Positions 1 through 10,569 of a DNA stretch of 64,000 nucleotides are shown piece after piece. This DNA comes from Mycoplasmataceae bacterium. Lineage in GTDB: Bacteria; Bacillota_I; Bacilli_A; Mycoplasmatales; Mycoplasmoidaceae. Positions within the stretch are counted from its first letter, which is position 1; every line of letters starts with the position of its first letter. Below the pieces are notes generated by a model, which saw only the letters and a program-made list of their open reading frames with translations, did no database searches and had not been told where the DNA came from. The stretch lies in assembly GCA_031281465.1 (NCBI GenBank), contig JAITFH010000060.1, positions 22,034 to 86,033 on the forward strand, in the 5' to 3' direction. The position numbers were made by a program, and so were the translations under genes.

Positions 1-215
1 ATATCTAAATGTGCTTGTAATAAAATCGGTTTTTTGTTTTTGTTTGTTGCGTTTTCAGTAAAAACATAAACATTACCTGTTTTATCTACTTTAGTTTTTA
101 AACCGTTTTCTTTCATTAAGTCAACGATGTATTTACTAATTTCACCTTCATTACCTGAAGCGTGTGGAATCTTACAAAGTTCGTAGAAGTATTTTAAAGT
201 GTTATTATTTGCCAT
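1..215 (-). CDS. pepD: PepD-like Xaa-His dipeptidase (M20 family), N-terminal fragment
   Basis: The first 71 residues of a minus-strand gene are visible; the rest lies beyond the left edge. The fragment contains PHASGNEGEISKYIVDLMKE, then KVDKTGNVYVF, and ends in ILLQAHLD. This is the usual start of M20 aminoacyl-histidine dipeptidases, where ILQAHLDM carries the first zinc-binding His. The family cleaves dipeptides in the cytosol and needs two zinc ions; the metal-binding half is not visible here. The ATG lies six bases after TATAAT, so the mRNA is probably leaderless. Confidence 0.85.
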   Translation of the reverse strand, partial: MANNNTLKYFYELCKIPHASGNEGEISKYIVDLMKENGLKTKVDKTGNVYVFTENATNKNKKPILLQAHLD

Positions 216-221
216 ACTCTA

Positions 222-227
222 ATTATA
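222..227 (-). promoter_or_regulatory. -10 box of the PepD-like gene, leaderless type
   Basis: TATAAT on the minus strand, followed by six bases and then the ATG at 215. Transcription would start at or within a base of the start codon. No Shine-Dalgarno sequence fits in this gap. Confidence 0.6.
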
Positions 228-442
228 CCCGGTGGGTAAGTTAATGATTTTTTGCTCAAATTTTGGGTGTTTTTTTAGACTGGGTAGTCTTTTAAAAACC
301 TCATTTTTTCGTTCAAAGAAAAATTTTTTTTCTTGCAACTTAATATATTACATATATTACTTTTTAGTTTTGAAAAATTTTTTAAGTAAATGGCCAAAAA
401 TGCGGTAATATATATAGATGAGGAGAGATCCTGAATATTCAC

Positions 443-1285
443 ATGGCAATAAATAAAAAATCCAAAAAAAATATTTCCGTAGCTTCAATTTTGTCTTTGA
501 ACGAAGTGAAGGTACAAGAAATATTAAAACAAATCATAGATAAAGTTACTGAAGAAGTTTTATCTTGTTCGAAGTTTTCTGCGAAAACTAAGAAAGCTTT
601 TGAAACAGTGGTACTGAGTCTCGCTGATAAGTTCTCTGGCATCCCTGAGCTTATAATGAGATATAAGGAACTTCCAAAAGAAACTGAGCCGGAACCACCT
701 GTGCCACCAGAACCTCCGGTACCACCGGAGCCTCCAACTATTGAACCAGTCGTCGAACCAGTTGTTGAACCAGTCGTTGAACCACCGATTATTACAGAAC
801 CACAAGTTCCAACAGAAGTGCCAGATAATGATATGTTAAAACTAATACTTGAACAAATTAAAGCACTTACAGGACAAGTCCAAGTACTTACAGGAGAAGT
901 TCAACAAGTTAGAGAAGAAGTTCAACATGTTAAGGAAGACGTTCAACATGTTAAGGAAGACGTTGCGGTGCTTAAGGAAGACGTTGCAGTGCTTAAGGAA
1001 GACGTTGCGGTGCTTAAGGAAGACGTTGCGGTGCTTAAGGAAGACGTTTGCGTATTAAAAGGAAGAATGGATGCTCTTGAAAATAAAGTTGACGAAGGCT
1101 TTAAAAAACAAGCAGAGTTTAATGATTACATCAAAAATGAAGTCGAAGGACTTAAAGTTGAAATGCAAGAACTTAAAGTAGCTCAAAAGAAAACAGACGA
1201 GAAAGTCGAAGAAGTTATAGCAGCTCAAAAGAAAACTGATGAAAAACTTGATAGAGTGATTAAGCTTAACAATCTTAAATCATAA
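443..1285 (+). CDS. Heptad-repeat coiled-coil protein with proline-rich linker
   Basis: 280 residues, no signal peptide or membrane segment. Residues 1-70 are a lysine-rich helical region. Residues about 78-125 are a stiff linker of repeated PPEPPVP and VVEP units. From about 130 to the end it is coiled coil, including six exact heptads of the type VAVLKED and a second repeat, AQKKTDEK, near the C-terminus. An AGGAGAG sequence lies at 421-427, rather far from the ATG. It ends 7 bp before a convergent gene. The layout recalls the DUF16-type coiled-coil families of the M. pneumoniae group, but I do not claim membership. Role unknown; an oligomeric rod or scaffold is an inference. Confidence 0.8.
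   Translation: MAINKKSKKNISVASILSLNEVKVQEILKQIIDKVTEEVLSCSKFSAKTKKAFETVVLSLADKFSGIPELIMRYKELPKETEPEPPVPPEPPVPPEPPTIEPVVEPVVEPVVEPPIITEPQVPTEVPDNDMLKLILEQIKALTGQVQVLTGEVQQVREEVQHVKEDVQHVKEDVAVLKEDVAVLKEDVAVLKEDVAVLKEDVCVLKGRMDALENKVDEGFKKQAEFNDYIKNEVEGLKVEMQELKVAQKKTDEKVEEVIAAQKKTDEKLDRVIKLNNLKS
920..1045 (+). repeat. Six tandem 21-bp repeats, one heptad each
   Basis: Six consecutive 21-bp units, two starting GTTCAACATG and four starting GTTGCGGTG or GTTGCAGTG, each ending TTAAGGAAGAC. Each unit encodes exactly one coiled-coil heptad, so gain or loss of a unit changes rod length without breaking the frame. Confidence 0.9.
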
Positions 1286-1292
1286 GATATAG

Positions 1293-2813
1293 TTAGTTAT
1301 GCTTTTTTTCTTGATCGAATTTCGCACGAGAAATTAAAAGGTTAAAAAGGTAGCTTACAAATCCCAAACTAAGTAATAAGAAAACGATGATTACTGTTAG
1401 GAAAGCGAAGTATCCTATCGCATGTCAGAAACCAAGAACTAAAAGTCCTGTTTGGTTTCTTACAAAGAAAAATAGTAACAGAGAGAAGATGACAACGAAT
1501 ACAAACCCCATTCCCCAAGAAAGTAGTTTGTGACTTTTATCCAATCAAGTTTTAACAGCGAACCATAATTTTAGTCCCATATACAATGGCATAAAAATGA
1601 TAGCATAGATTCCTTTTTTAGCTCCCTGAGCGTTAAATACCAATCCACACACTGCTATAAACGATATAAATAGTAAGAAGATGTTAAAAGAAAGGAATAA
1701 GAGATAGGTAATTGTATGAGCAGGTTTAAAGATTTTTTGATAAGTAAAAAATGTAGCTAGTAAACTTAACAAAATACTACATACAAAAAACAACATTCAT
1801 GTTAATCTAAAATTACCCATTTGTTGATATCATTTAGTGTATCTTTGGTTAAAAGGAATTTGTTTTTTTTCAATACTAATAACTCTACCCATTTCATAAG
1901 CAATATCAGTTTTTCTTTCTAACGCATCAACCTCTTCTTCTCCTTGAACTTTAATTTGCATAGGTGTAGTGTAAGCATATCTGTCGTATTTTACCACATT
2001 AGTTTCTAATAGGTTAGCTTCATCATGTAGTTGCACAGCATTAATAAACTCTTTGCTAATTAATAGGTTATTTATTTTTACTAATTTAGGAAAAGCATTG
2101 ATTTTTCAATTAGTATTTGCGTCATTATTTAAAAAATATTCTTGACAAGCATTGTTCATAACTGAAAATCTCGAATTATTTTCTAGATTGTAAGTAGGTA
2201 TAACAACAGCTAGTTGTTTGATTTCTGGAGTGCAAAAAAGTTTAACATTTTCTCTTACATATTCTTTGTTTACTTGTCCTTTTACTTTTCAAAATAAAAT
2301 ATCGAATTCAATTTCTTTATTTACATGACAAAATTGGAAAATATTTTTTAAAGAAACACCTTTTTTATAAATAATGTTGTAGTTTTTAGGAGTTAGTTTT
2401 TTAACTTCATCAGCATTTTTTTCATCATTCGAATTATCTGCTAAAAAGTAAACAATATTTTGATAATCTTGAACAATGTTTTTTTCAAACTCTTCTACAT
2501 TAAATTCTGATGTTAATTCATAAACTAAAAGTACTTTGGGTTGTAAAGAAGTATCCGCTTCTTCTATAAACCTATCAAAATCTTGTAAATTCTTTTGTCT
2601 TAAAAACTTAGTTCTTAAAAAATAAAATAAAGCATTAGCGGCCAGTAAGAAACTAAAAGGGAACAAGAATACTTGTCACACTAAAGTACTTTTTTTATTT
2701 ACCACTAAATAAATTGTGTATCCAATAAAAAAGATTACAGTTATGCTAATATTTAGGATCAATAGAGTCCATTTTAACTCGAAATTTCTATTTTTTGAAT
2801 TAGAATTAATCAT
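1293..2813 (-). CDS. Multi-pass membrane protein with central soluble domain, unknown function
   Basis: 506 residues when TGA is Trp (for example at 1545-1547). Two N-terminal membrane segments (about 18-40 and 48-65) are followed by a roughly 270-residue soluble domain, then four C-terminal membrane segments (about 345-500). The end is basic (SRAKFDQEKKHN). The start is MINSNSKN at 2813, seven bases after TATACT on the minus strand; a longer frame reaching 2903 lacks this promoter spacing. I do not recognise the family. It converges on the coiled-coil gene. Confidence 0.75.
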
Positions 2814-2981
2814 TACTAAAAGTATAACACATTGTGGTTTGTTATATGTATATAAAGTGTTTAAAATAAGTAGCTTCCGGTCATTTAGTCTAGGAAAAAG
2901 CAATGAATCTTTCTAAAATTCCTCTAGATTTATTATCAAATAGGAGTTAATAGGAGTTTTGCATACCTAATTAAATAATGC

Positions 2982-4307
2982 TTAAATTATTTCTTCTTTA
3001 ATTAATTTAGCTCTCACTTCATCCACTTTTTGATAATCTTTATTAGCTAAATGCTCTTTTCATAATTTAATATCTTCCGCATATTGCTTAATAAACTCAT
3101 AGTTATAAGTAATGTTAAACACTTTGAGAGCAACAATAATTTTGTTGATAGTTTTTTCAACTTCACCATAATTTCTTTCTTTATTTAATCCAGAGAGAGT
3201 TTTAATAAGTTGGATGATATAAGCAACTGAATTAGGGAAATCTAAATCTTCATCTAAAATAGTTACTAACTCTGCAGGGATAAGCATATCAGCTTGATAG
3301 ATAAATTCTTGATTTTGTAAAGCTAAATTTACAATAGCCAAATTTACATCTTTAACTAATTTATTAAAGTTCTTTTTTGTTTCGTCCATTATAGTTTCAC
3401 TATAATTGATAGGGTTTTCGTATTTTGTTTGTAAGAAGAATCAACGAACAACATTAGGAGAATATTTAGCTAAAATATCTTTAGCTAAAATAAAGTTTCC
3501 TAAAGATTTAGACATCTTTACGTTGTTTACATTAACGTGTCCAACATGCATTCACACTTGTGCCATTTCTTTATGGTATAAAGCATAGTGTTGTGCTCTT
3601 TCGTTTTCGTGGTGTGGGAATTTTAAATCAATTCCGCCACCATGAATAGTTACTTGTTCTCCAAAGTATTTGCTAATAAAATAAGCACATTCTGTATGTC
3701 ATCCTGGTCTGCCGTGTTCGTTTCACGGACTTTGTCAGTTAACTCCCTCAGTTGTTTTTTTTCATAGCACAAAATCTAAAGGATTTTTCTTTTCTGAAAC
3801 ATCTATTTCTTTTCTGGCATCTTGTATTAAGTTGTCGACGTTTTGTTTTGATAACTGACCATAGATATTTTTTACTTTATCTATTGAAAAATAAACGTCA
3901 CCGTTTTGTGCTTCATATCCAGCATCAGCTTGCACTAATTGTTGTACATAGCCAATAATTCCTTCTATATTTTCAGTAACTTTTGGAATAAAATCCATTA
4001 AATTGGCATTCAATTCCTTAATTAGTTCTAAATATGCTTGACCATATTTTTCACTAACTGCTAATTCGGTAGTTTTTTCTTCTTTTGCCCGTTTAATGAT
4101 TTTATCATCTACATCAGTTAAATTGTGGGCATATTGGACACTTTTTTTAGAAAGTTTTAAATAGTTATATAAAACATCGAATGTTATTAGCGGACGAATA
4201 TTTCCAATATGTACGTAATTGTAAACTGTTGGTCCGCAATTATAAATTGTTATTTTATTTTCAGGTAAGTTTTTTGTTGTTTGAGTTAGAGAATCGTATA
4301 TTTTCAT
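2982..4307 (-). CDS. cysS: Cysteinyl-tRNA synthetase
   Basis: 441 residues; charges tRNA-Cys with cysteine in the cytosol. Class I signatures are present: [15 protein letters not shown] (HIGH-type motif at residues 33-36, preceded by a zinc-binding Cys) and KMSKSLGNF (about 264-272). Several TGA codons encode Trp. The protein is slightly shorter than typical bacterial CysRS (about 460) because the C-terminal part is compact. It lies downstream of gene A on the same strand with a gap of about 150 bp. Confidence 0.97.
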
Positions 4308-4460
4308 TGTTTATTTTTTATTTAAATGGGGGTTTAGAATTACTCTTATAAAAGAATAAAAAATTAACAACAGCAACAAGCAGTTTTAAAAAATTTGTTT
4401 ACTAAGAAGAATTTAGTCATGGGTGTATTATATCGTTGGGTTCGATGATATAAAGTTGGG

Positions 4461-7400
4461 TTATACACTGTTTTGCGTTTCTTGCATAACTCATACTTTA
4501 TCTTCAGGGATAACAGGTTCCAAGTTATCGATCAATACTTGTCCAACGCCTACTGCTATGGTGATCAAAGTAACACCTATGGTAAATTTAGCCATAGTAG
4601 GACTTAAATTTTTTCTTTTTAAATATTTACCAAATTCTTCTTCCGTCATCACATTATCTTTGTACTTATTTATTTTCGGAGCAAAATAGTCTTCTTCATA
4701 TCTCGTATAGTAAGCTTCTGCTCTTCTTTGGTACCTATGAATTTCTTTTTTAGTATAAGGGGATTCTTCGAGAAGATTTTTTCATTTCTCTGTGTATCTA
4801 TCTTCGAAAGCTTTGCAAAAAAGAACATCTCTAGGTGCTTCTATTTGCTTGCCTTTTGCACACTCGGGAACTTCAGTATAAAGAGCGGTATAAACATTAT
4901 GCACCGCTATATTCTTTCCTTCGATGTTGCTTCACAGTTTAAGTTGCGAACCAATTATGTTTAATACTCTGCCACCACAAACACCGCCAATAACACCCAT
5001 TCCAAAAGAAGTAAAACAATATGCTTGTATTGAAAAATTAACAAACATTTCTTTTTCTAAACTTTGAGATTTATTACTTAAATCTTCAACGCTTTCCAAA
5101 ACATTAACTCGTTTGTAAATAGTATTTACATCCTCGTTATGATAGTTTAAAAACTCGTTGTTAAAATCGCTTTCAGTATACTCATGATACTTTGGATAAT
5201 CAGTTTGTTCAAGAGTGTACACCATCCATGATTTTGCACGACGAGTATTTTCTTTACAAGTTTGTGATAAGTTTTTTTCTTCTTCTAACAAATCTTTATC
5301 ATCGAACAATTGCTCTGTAGCAAAATCAAAAAATTCAAAAATCGTAGGTAGGAAAGCAAATATGTACGTACTTGCAATCGTGGCAATTTTTAATTTAGCA
5401 CTAACGGTAAGATTTTCGTCATTTAACTTGTCATAAAACCCAGCAAAAATTTTAGCTACATCTTTTGGAACACAGGTTTTAAATTTTTCTACAAGGTTAG
5501 ACAATTGTTCGATAGCTGGTATCATATCTCTTTTAGTTTTGCATGTTTTTATTCCGTTGTAAGCAAGAAAAGAATCTATTGCAACATTAACGGCAGAAAA
5601 ACCGAGAGAAAGTAAATCTGCTGCAGATAAAATTGAACAAAACTCTTCTAGTGCGGATGAACCAATTAGTACACCAGAGAGTAACATGTCCATACCAGAA
5701 CTTACTTCTAAAGTGGTTTGAATATTTTTTGCCAGATTTTTTTCTCTATCATCATCACCATATGACAAGATATAAAAATCGTGGATAAATTTAGCAAACA
5801 TATTCCCTTGTTGAAGCAATGCTAATTCTTCATTTGAGTATGGGAAATATATTGGTAATGTGTTAGTTTGTTTGTTGCCGATACTATTTGTCCATTCGTA
5901 TTCTCTAATTACTCTGTAACTACCAGAATTAGGTTCGTTGTCAACCAAAACTCATTTAGCTTCTATGTAAGGAATCAAATTTTTAAAACGATAAGCATCA
6001 GAATAGTTTTTTACCAATTCTTTATTAGCGAGTAAGTCTTCCAAAGTGCCTTGTTTAATGTAATTAGTGTTAGCTTTAGTAACCGCTAACATAATTTTCT
6101 CGTTGGCATGGTTGTTTTCTAATTGGTGAGGTTTAACGATACCAGGTAATTCCAAACTTTCTGTATCCACGATGTATGGATTTTTTTCGTTAAATGTGTA
6201 ATGATCATTTTCATCACTTGGTGCATCGCTTAGTAAATTAGTTATTGTGGTTCTCTTTGAAATTTTTGTAGCATCAAAGTTTTCGTTTTTATACGACAAT
6301 TTTAATTCGTTAGGATAGAAAAAATTAGTTGCACAATTCAATTTTTCTTCAAACGAAGAAACTTTGAATTCTTGTCACAAATATTCTTCGTTTGAATTAT
6401 TTTCTCCACCCGAAGTAATTCAATTAATTTTGTTTTCAAAATCACCGGTTTTAGAAATTCCTAATTGGAATCCAAGTTTTGCTATATTACTATCAGTAGT
6501 GTAATCTAAACTAATTATTTTAGCTTGCAAAGTATATCCGGGAACGATTTCGTTTTTAGCAAACGAAGGCAATCCTTCTGCTTTAGGTATGTACTTATCT
6601 AATGGTAAACATTCAGGTTTTACAGGTTCAGTTTTTGTGCCATTATTTGAATTATTGTTAGGTGCTTCGCCTGGTTCTAACAAAGGACTATCTCCTAAAT
6701 AATCTCTTTTAGCTAAAAACAATTTGTTTAAGTCGTCTTGAGATAAAATGTTTTTCTTTTCTTTTTCACTATAACCAGTTTTACCATCTATCGAGTATGG
6801 TGCTAATAAACCAACGAAATCAATTTCAGGGTTTTCGTTTAAAATAAGAGCTCTGTCGCTAACCATTTTCATAACTTGTGAAGAAACTAATTCAATATCT
6901 TTTTTATCCGTTAATCCTTCATCATTTAAAGTACTAGCTAAAAGTCTGCTGAAATGAAAAGAATTTAAGTGTTCTCCTAAAATTTTTTCTTTTAATTGAC
7001 TTTTAAATAAATTGAACTTTTTGTTGGTTTTTTGTTGATTAGCACTAGAAGCAGTAATACGACAAATTTCGTCTTCTATTTGAGGCAACAAAACATTTTG
7101 CAATTGATAAAAATCTATTGGACTAATATCGTATTGTTCATTAAGTTGTTTTAGTTCAGAATATACGGTAATAAACGGCGAACTTAAACTTTTTTTCTGA
7201 ACATCAAAATATTCTTCGTCATAATATTTGCTTAAAATTTTACAAAACTCTTTTTCGTAAGCTGCAGCTTGAGCAAATGCATCAGCTGATGCTTCTTCGT
7301 TAGTCAAACCTAATATTCTTAAATCATAAGTATAAACTTTAGATTTAAGAAATTCTACAGACTCTTCTTTGTAAGACATTAATTTCTCATTAGCGTTAAT

Positions 7401-7586
7401 TGCATCAATTACATCTTGAGAATTAGTGGTTGCAGCTCAAGTAAATTTTCCTAAATCGTTGTATACAAATTGTTTCTTTTTAAGATAAGTAAGTGTTAAA
7501 AGAACTGATGCACTTACTCCGGAAATCAATAATCCAGTTCCGATCAGCAGTTTGATTTTATTTTTAAGTTTTAATTTTGACTTCAT
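4461..7586 (-). CDS. Large membrane protein A (paralogue of the gene at 38884-41958)
   Basis: 1041 residues in one frame once TGA is read as Trp (5952, 6420, 4932 and others). An N-terminal anchor (about 12-33, KIKLLIGTGLLISGVSASVL) is followed by a roughly 580-residue region that by topology should be outside, then membrane segments near 630-680, 735-755 and 850-880, and a last one near 1000-1025 just before VIPEDKVWVMQ. The whole protein aligns with protein B, including KLELPGIVKPHQLENNHTNEK-type blocks. TATAAT and AGGAG precede the ATG. Family unknown; likely a paralogous surface or transport-like family, by inference. Confidence 0.85.
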
Positions 7587-7731
7587 AATCGAAAAAAAAT
7601 AACTCCTAAATTATACGAGAATATAAATATAAAATGAAATGGTTTTGCAAAAAGTTTTGTGCAAACTTTAACTAACAATATCTAGATGCCAAATTTTCAA
7701 CAAAGCACTATAAGCAGTTTTAAACTAAAGT

Positions 7732-7737
7732 TATAAT
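7732..7737 (+). promoter_or_regulatory. -10 box of gatCA, leaderless type
   Basis: TATAAT followed by exactly six bases and the gatC ATG at 7744. It shows the same spacing as eight other genes in the window. Confidence 0.65.
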
Positions 7738-7743
7738 TTAACT

Positions 7744-8037
7744 ATGTTAATCAAACCAACAAAGGAAGAATTAAAAAAACTTTCAGAAAAACTTTTTTTC
7801 GAATTCGATGACAAAAAAATCGATAAAATTATTGAGCAAATAGAAGTATTTATTTCTTGTTTATCAAAGTTTGATGCCGTTCCAACTGCTGACATACTTC
7901 CTACAGATTATCCTTTTATCAAAAAAGATATTGTATTAAGAGATGATGAAGTTGCTGAAAACGAAAATAATACTCAGCAAATTCTTGCAGGCACTGTAGG
8001 AACAAATGAAAGCAATTATGTAGTATTAAAAAAATAA
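7744..8037 (+). CDS. gatC: Asp/Glu-tRNA amidotransferase subunit C
   Basis: 97 residues. The small stabilising subunit of GatCAB, which converts Glu-tRNA-Gln to Gln-tRNA-Gln. Features: N-terminal helix MLIKPTKEELKKLSEK, the central proline-rich stretch DILPTDYPFIKKDIVLRDDE (in standard GatC a MREDxV-like segment), and a C-terminus rich in Asn. It overlaps gatA by one base (TAATG), so translation is probably coupled. Confidence 0.88.
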   Translation: MLIKPTKEELKKLSEKLFFEFDDKKIDKIIEQIEVFISCLSKFDAVPTADILPTDYPFIKKDIVLRDDEVAENENNTQQILAGTVGTNESNYVVLKK

Positions 8038-9428
8038 TGAAAAGTCTAATTATTGAAATTCAAAATAAATTACAAAAGAAAGATATTACTCCTGAACTTT
8101 TAGTAGAAAAATCAAAGAAAATTATTGAAGAAAACATTCACGCTAACTATGTTATTACCAACGCTACTGATTTAATAAAATTTAATGAGAACCCTAACCC
8201 ATCAATTTTGTCCAACATTCCTTATTCTTTAAAAGATTTAATCATCACAAAAAATATCAAAACAACTGGTGGAATGAAATTTTACGAAGACTTTATTCCA
8301 CCATACGATTCTACCGTTGCTAAACTCCTTAATTCTTGCGGGGCATTGTTGGTATCGAAAGATAATTGTGATGAAACTGGATTTGGTGGAAGTGGATGTG
8401 AAGGTTTAAATGGTCCAGTTAAACTTAGTGAAAATAGCATCTATACCCCAATGGGTTCATCAAGTGGCCCAGTAGTTAGTGTTGCATTAGGTTCAGCTAT
8501 ATTTTCTATCGGTACTGATACAGCTGATTCTATTCGCCGTCCTGCTTGTTTTGCCGGAGTAGTAGGATACAAACCAAGTTATGGTTTAATTAGTAGATAT
8601 GGAGTGTTTTCTTATGCTTCTTCCTGTGATACGGTAGGGGTAATAGCAAAATATGTTACTGATACTGCTATTGTTGCTAAAGAACTAATGGTAGATGATG
8701 GTAAAGATTATAGTATTCGTAGTTTACCAACTCCTTTGCATTCACCAGAACAAAAAACAGCAATCACTTTCTCTGTTATCGAAGGTATTGAAGAATATTT
8801 AACCCCCCAAGTAAAAGAACTATATTTAAAATCTTTAGAAGTGATTTCTTTAAAATTTAAAGTTGTTAAAAAACCATTAAATAAAAACCTACTTGCTTGC
8901 ATCCCTGCTCTTTATTCCATCGTTTGTTTTTCCGAAGGTGCAACCAATCACGCTTTAGATACTGGTGTACAAGTTAAAACAAAATTTTCTTCTCAAGAAA
9001 AAACATATGAACAAAATCTAATTGCTAATAGAACAAATGGATATAGCGATAATTTAAAAAGAAGAATGGTATTAGGATACTGAGTAACTAACCATGAAAA
9101 CTACAACGATATTTATGAAAAGGCAAAAAAAATAAGAACATTACTTAATAATTACTATGATGAACTTTTACAAGATGTAGACTGTTTAACACTTCCAGGT
9201 GCTAGTGATTTAACTCCCACCATCACTTCTGTACTTGAAAAAACAAATTCTTTTACTCTAGCTGATGAAACTTTAAAGATGGCTAATTTTTCTGGTTATC
9301 CCTCTATATCTATTCCTTTTTATACCAAAGGCGAACAACATTGGGGAATCAACTTAAATGGGAAAAATTTAGGGGATCAAGATTTGTTAGATGTTGCTGC
9401 AACTATTGAAGAACTTTTTAATTGTTAA
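8037..9428 (+). CDS. gatA: Asp/Glu-tRNA amidotransferase subunit A (amidase)
   Basis: 463 residues; one TGA (9081) encodes Trp. The amidase subunit releases ammonia from glutamine for tRNA transamidation. The Ser-cisSer-Lys triad can be placed: K66 in YSLKDL, S141 in MGSSSGP and S165 in GTDTADSIRRPA, with the usual 24-residue spacing between the two serines. The flanking glycines are unusual: GGSSGGS is GSSSGPV here and GTDTGGS is GTDTADS. gatB does not follow; the next gene is convergent and overlaps the 3' end by 11 bp. Confidence 0.93.
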
Positions 9429-10566
9429 CAGCTTCTTTTACATACAACGGTTCTAATAATTCTGGAGCAGTTAGTTTGAAATCATTAAGATGAATAAGTA
9501 AAGCAGAAAAAATAAAGTTTTTAGGTAAAGTATTACTTTGATAAATTGGTAAATTTAATTCTTTGGACTTTTGTTCAATTTCTTCATATGGCAAAACTTT
9601 TATCTCGTCTTGAATTTGATTATCTTTATAAATAGCTGTATAAAATTTCTTGCCTTTCGCATCTTGAATAGAAATTCCAGATGATATTATTTGTAATTGT
9701 AAAGATGAAATATCATATATCTCAATCTTTGGGTTATAAACAGCTCAAGCTTTGGCAATTAGGATAGCAATTTTAACTCCTGTAAAACCTCCAGGTCCTT
9801 TGGTTACATATATTCTACCGATGTTTTTCTTATCCACACCACACAACTTCATTAGTCTATCAATATGTTTAACTGAAATATCGGTTAAATTGTTTTTCGT
9901 TGGAATAGATTTTTTTACTATAACTTTTTGTTGAAAAACAGCGATATTTAAATTAGTCGATGAACTATCAATAAATAAATAAAATGGTTTAGTTGGATCA
10001 ACTTTTTTTACAAGATAGAAAGTTCATTGACAAATTATAAATAATAGTAAGCAAACACAAGATACAGTAACGAACATATCAGGAAAATTAAAAATACCAG
10101 ATGTTTTTCAAAATTGAAAATAGTCAACTACCACTCCTTCTATCATTGTACCAGCTGGACCATAATCGAACACATCAATAGCCATAGTTAACGGTACAAG
10201 ATGATCAAAGAAATTAAACATTCCTCCAAAACTTATAAAAAAACCAACAGCTAAATATGGCAATTTGTTCAACGCAATTAGTGTAACAAAAAACACTAAG
10301 AAAGAGAATATTCCTTGAATAGCAGTAGCTACTTCTGGTTTATCTGATAACATTCCATAAGCTGCTCCAGAGTTTAAAGTAATGTTGATATGTAAAAAAC
10401 TATCTAAAGCACCATAATATTGTTTAGTAGAATGAACAGCAAATTCGTGCATCGAGAACGAAGGGATGAAAACAATAAGAAAACATACGACAAGCGTAAT
10501 GCCTTTATAAATAATTTGTTTCTTTGTTCAATAATTTTGGAAATATTCGTTAATTTTTTCTTTCAT
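9418..10566 (-). CDS. lspA-tsaB: LspA-TsaB fusion: signal peptidase II plus t6A-synthesis subunit
   Basis: 382 residues in one uninterrupted frame. Residues 1-190 are LspA: four membrane segments, NITLNSGAAYGML, and the two catalytic aspartates in VVVDYFQF (D148) and FNFPDMF (D163). Residues about 195-382 are TsaB: FYLFIDSSSTNLNIAVF, then YVTKGPGGFTGVKIAIL, the conserved GPGSFTGLR-type signature. LspA cleaves prolipoproteins at the membrane; TsaB scaffolds TsaD for tRNA t6A37. The junction (10020-9980) contains no stop and no start with a ribosome site. The fused TsaB would be tethered to the cytoplasmic membrane face. It follows rnr by 3 bp, in the same operon. Confidence 0.9.
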
Positions 10567-10569
10567 GTT

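Noticed and set aside
920..1045. CRISPR-like array
   Set aside because: Units are directly tandem with no spacers and are in frame in a protein gene. No CRISPR array seen elsewhere.
849..1058. Repetitive ORF overlapping the coiled-coil gene in another frame
   Set aside because: It is the shadow of the 21-bp repeats.
4461..7586. Several adjacent ORFs ending in TGA, which could look like a decayed gene
   Set aside because: All lie in one frame and every break is TGA, read as Trp here.
9830..9838. TTATCCACA, a perfect DnaA box
   Set aside because: It is single and lies inside the TsaB coding part; no cluster of boxes is near dnaA, so I do not call oriC.
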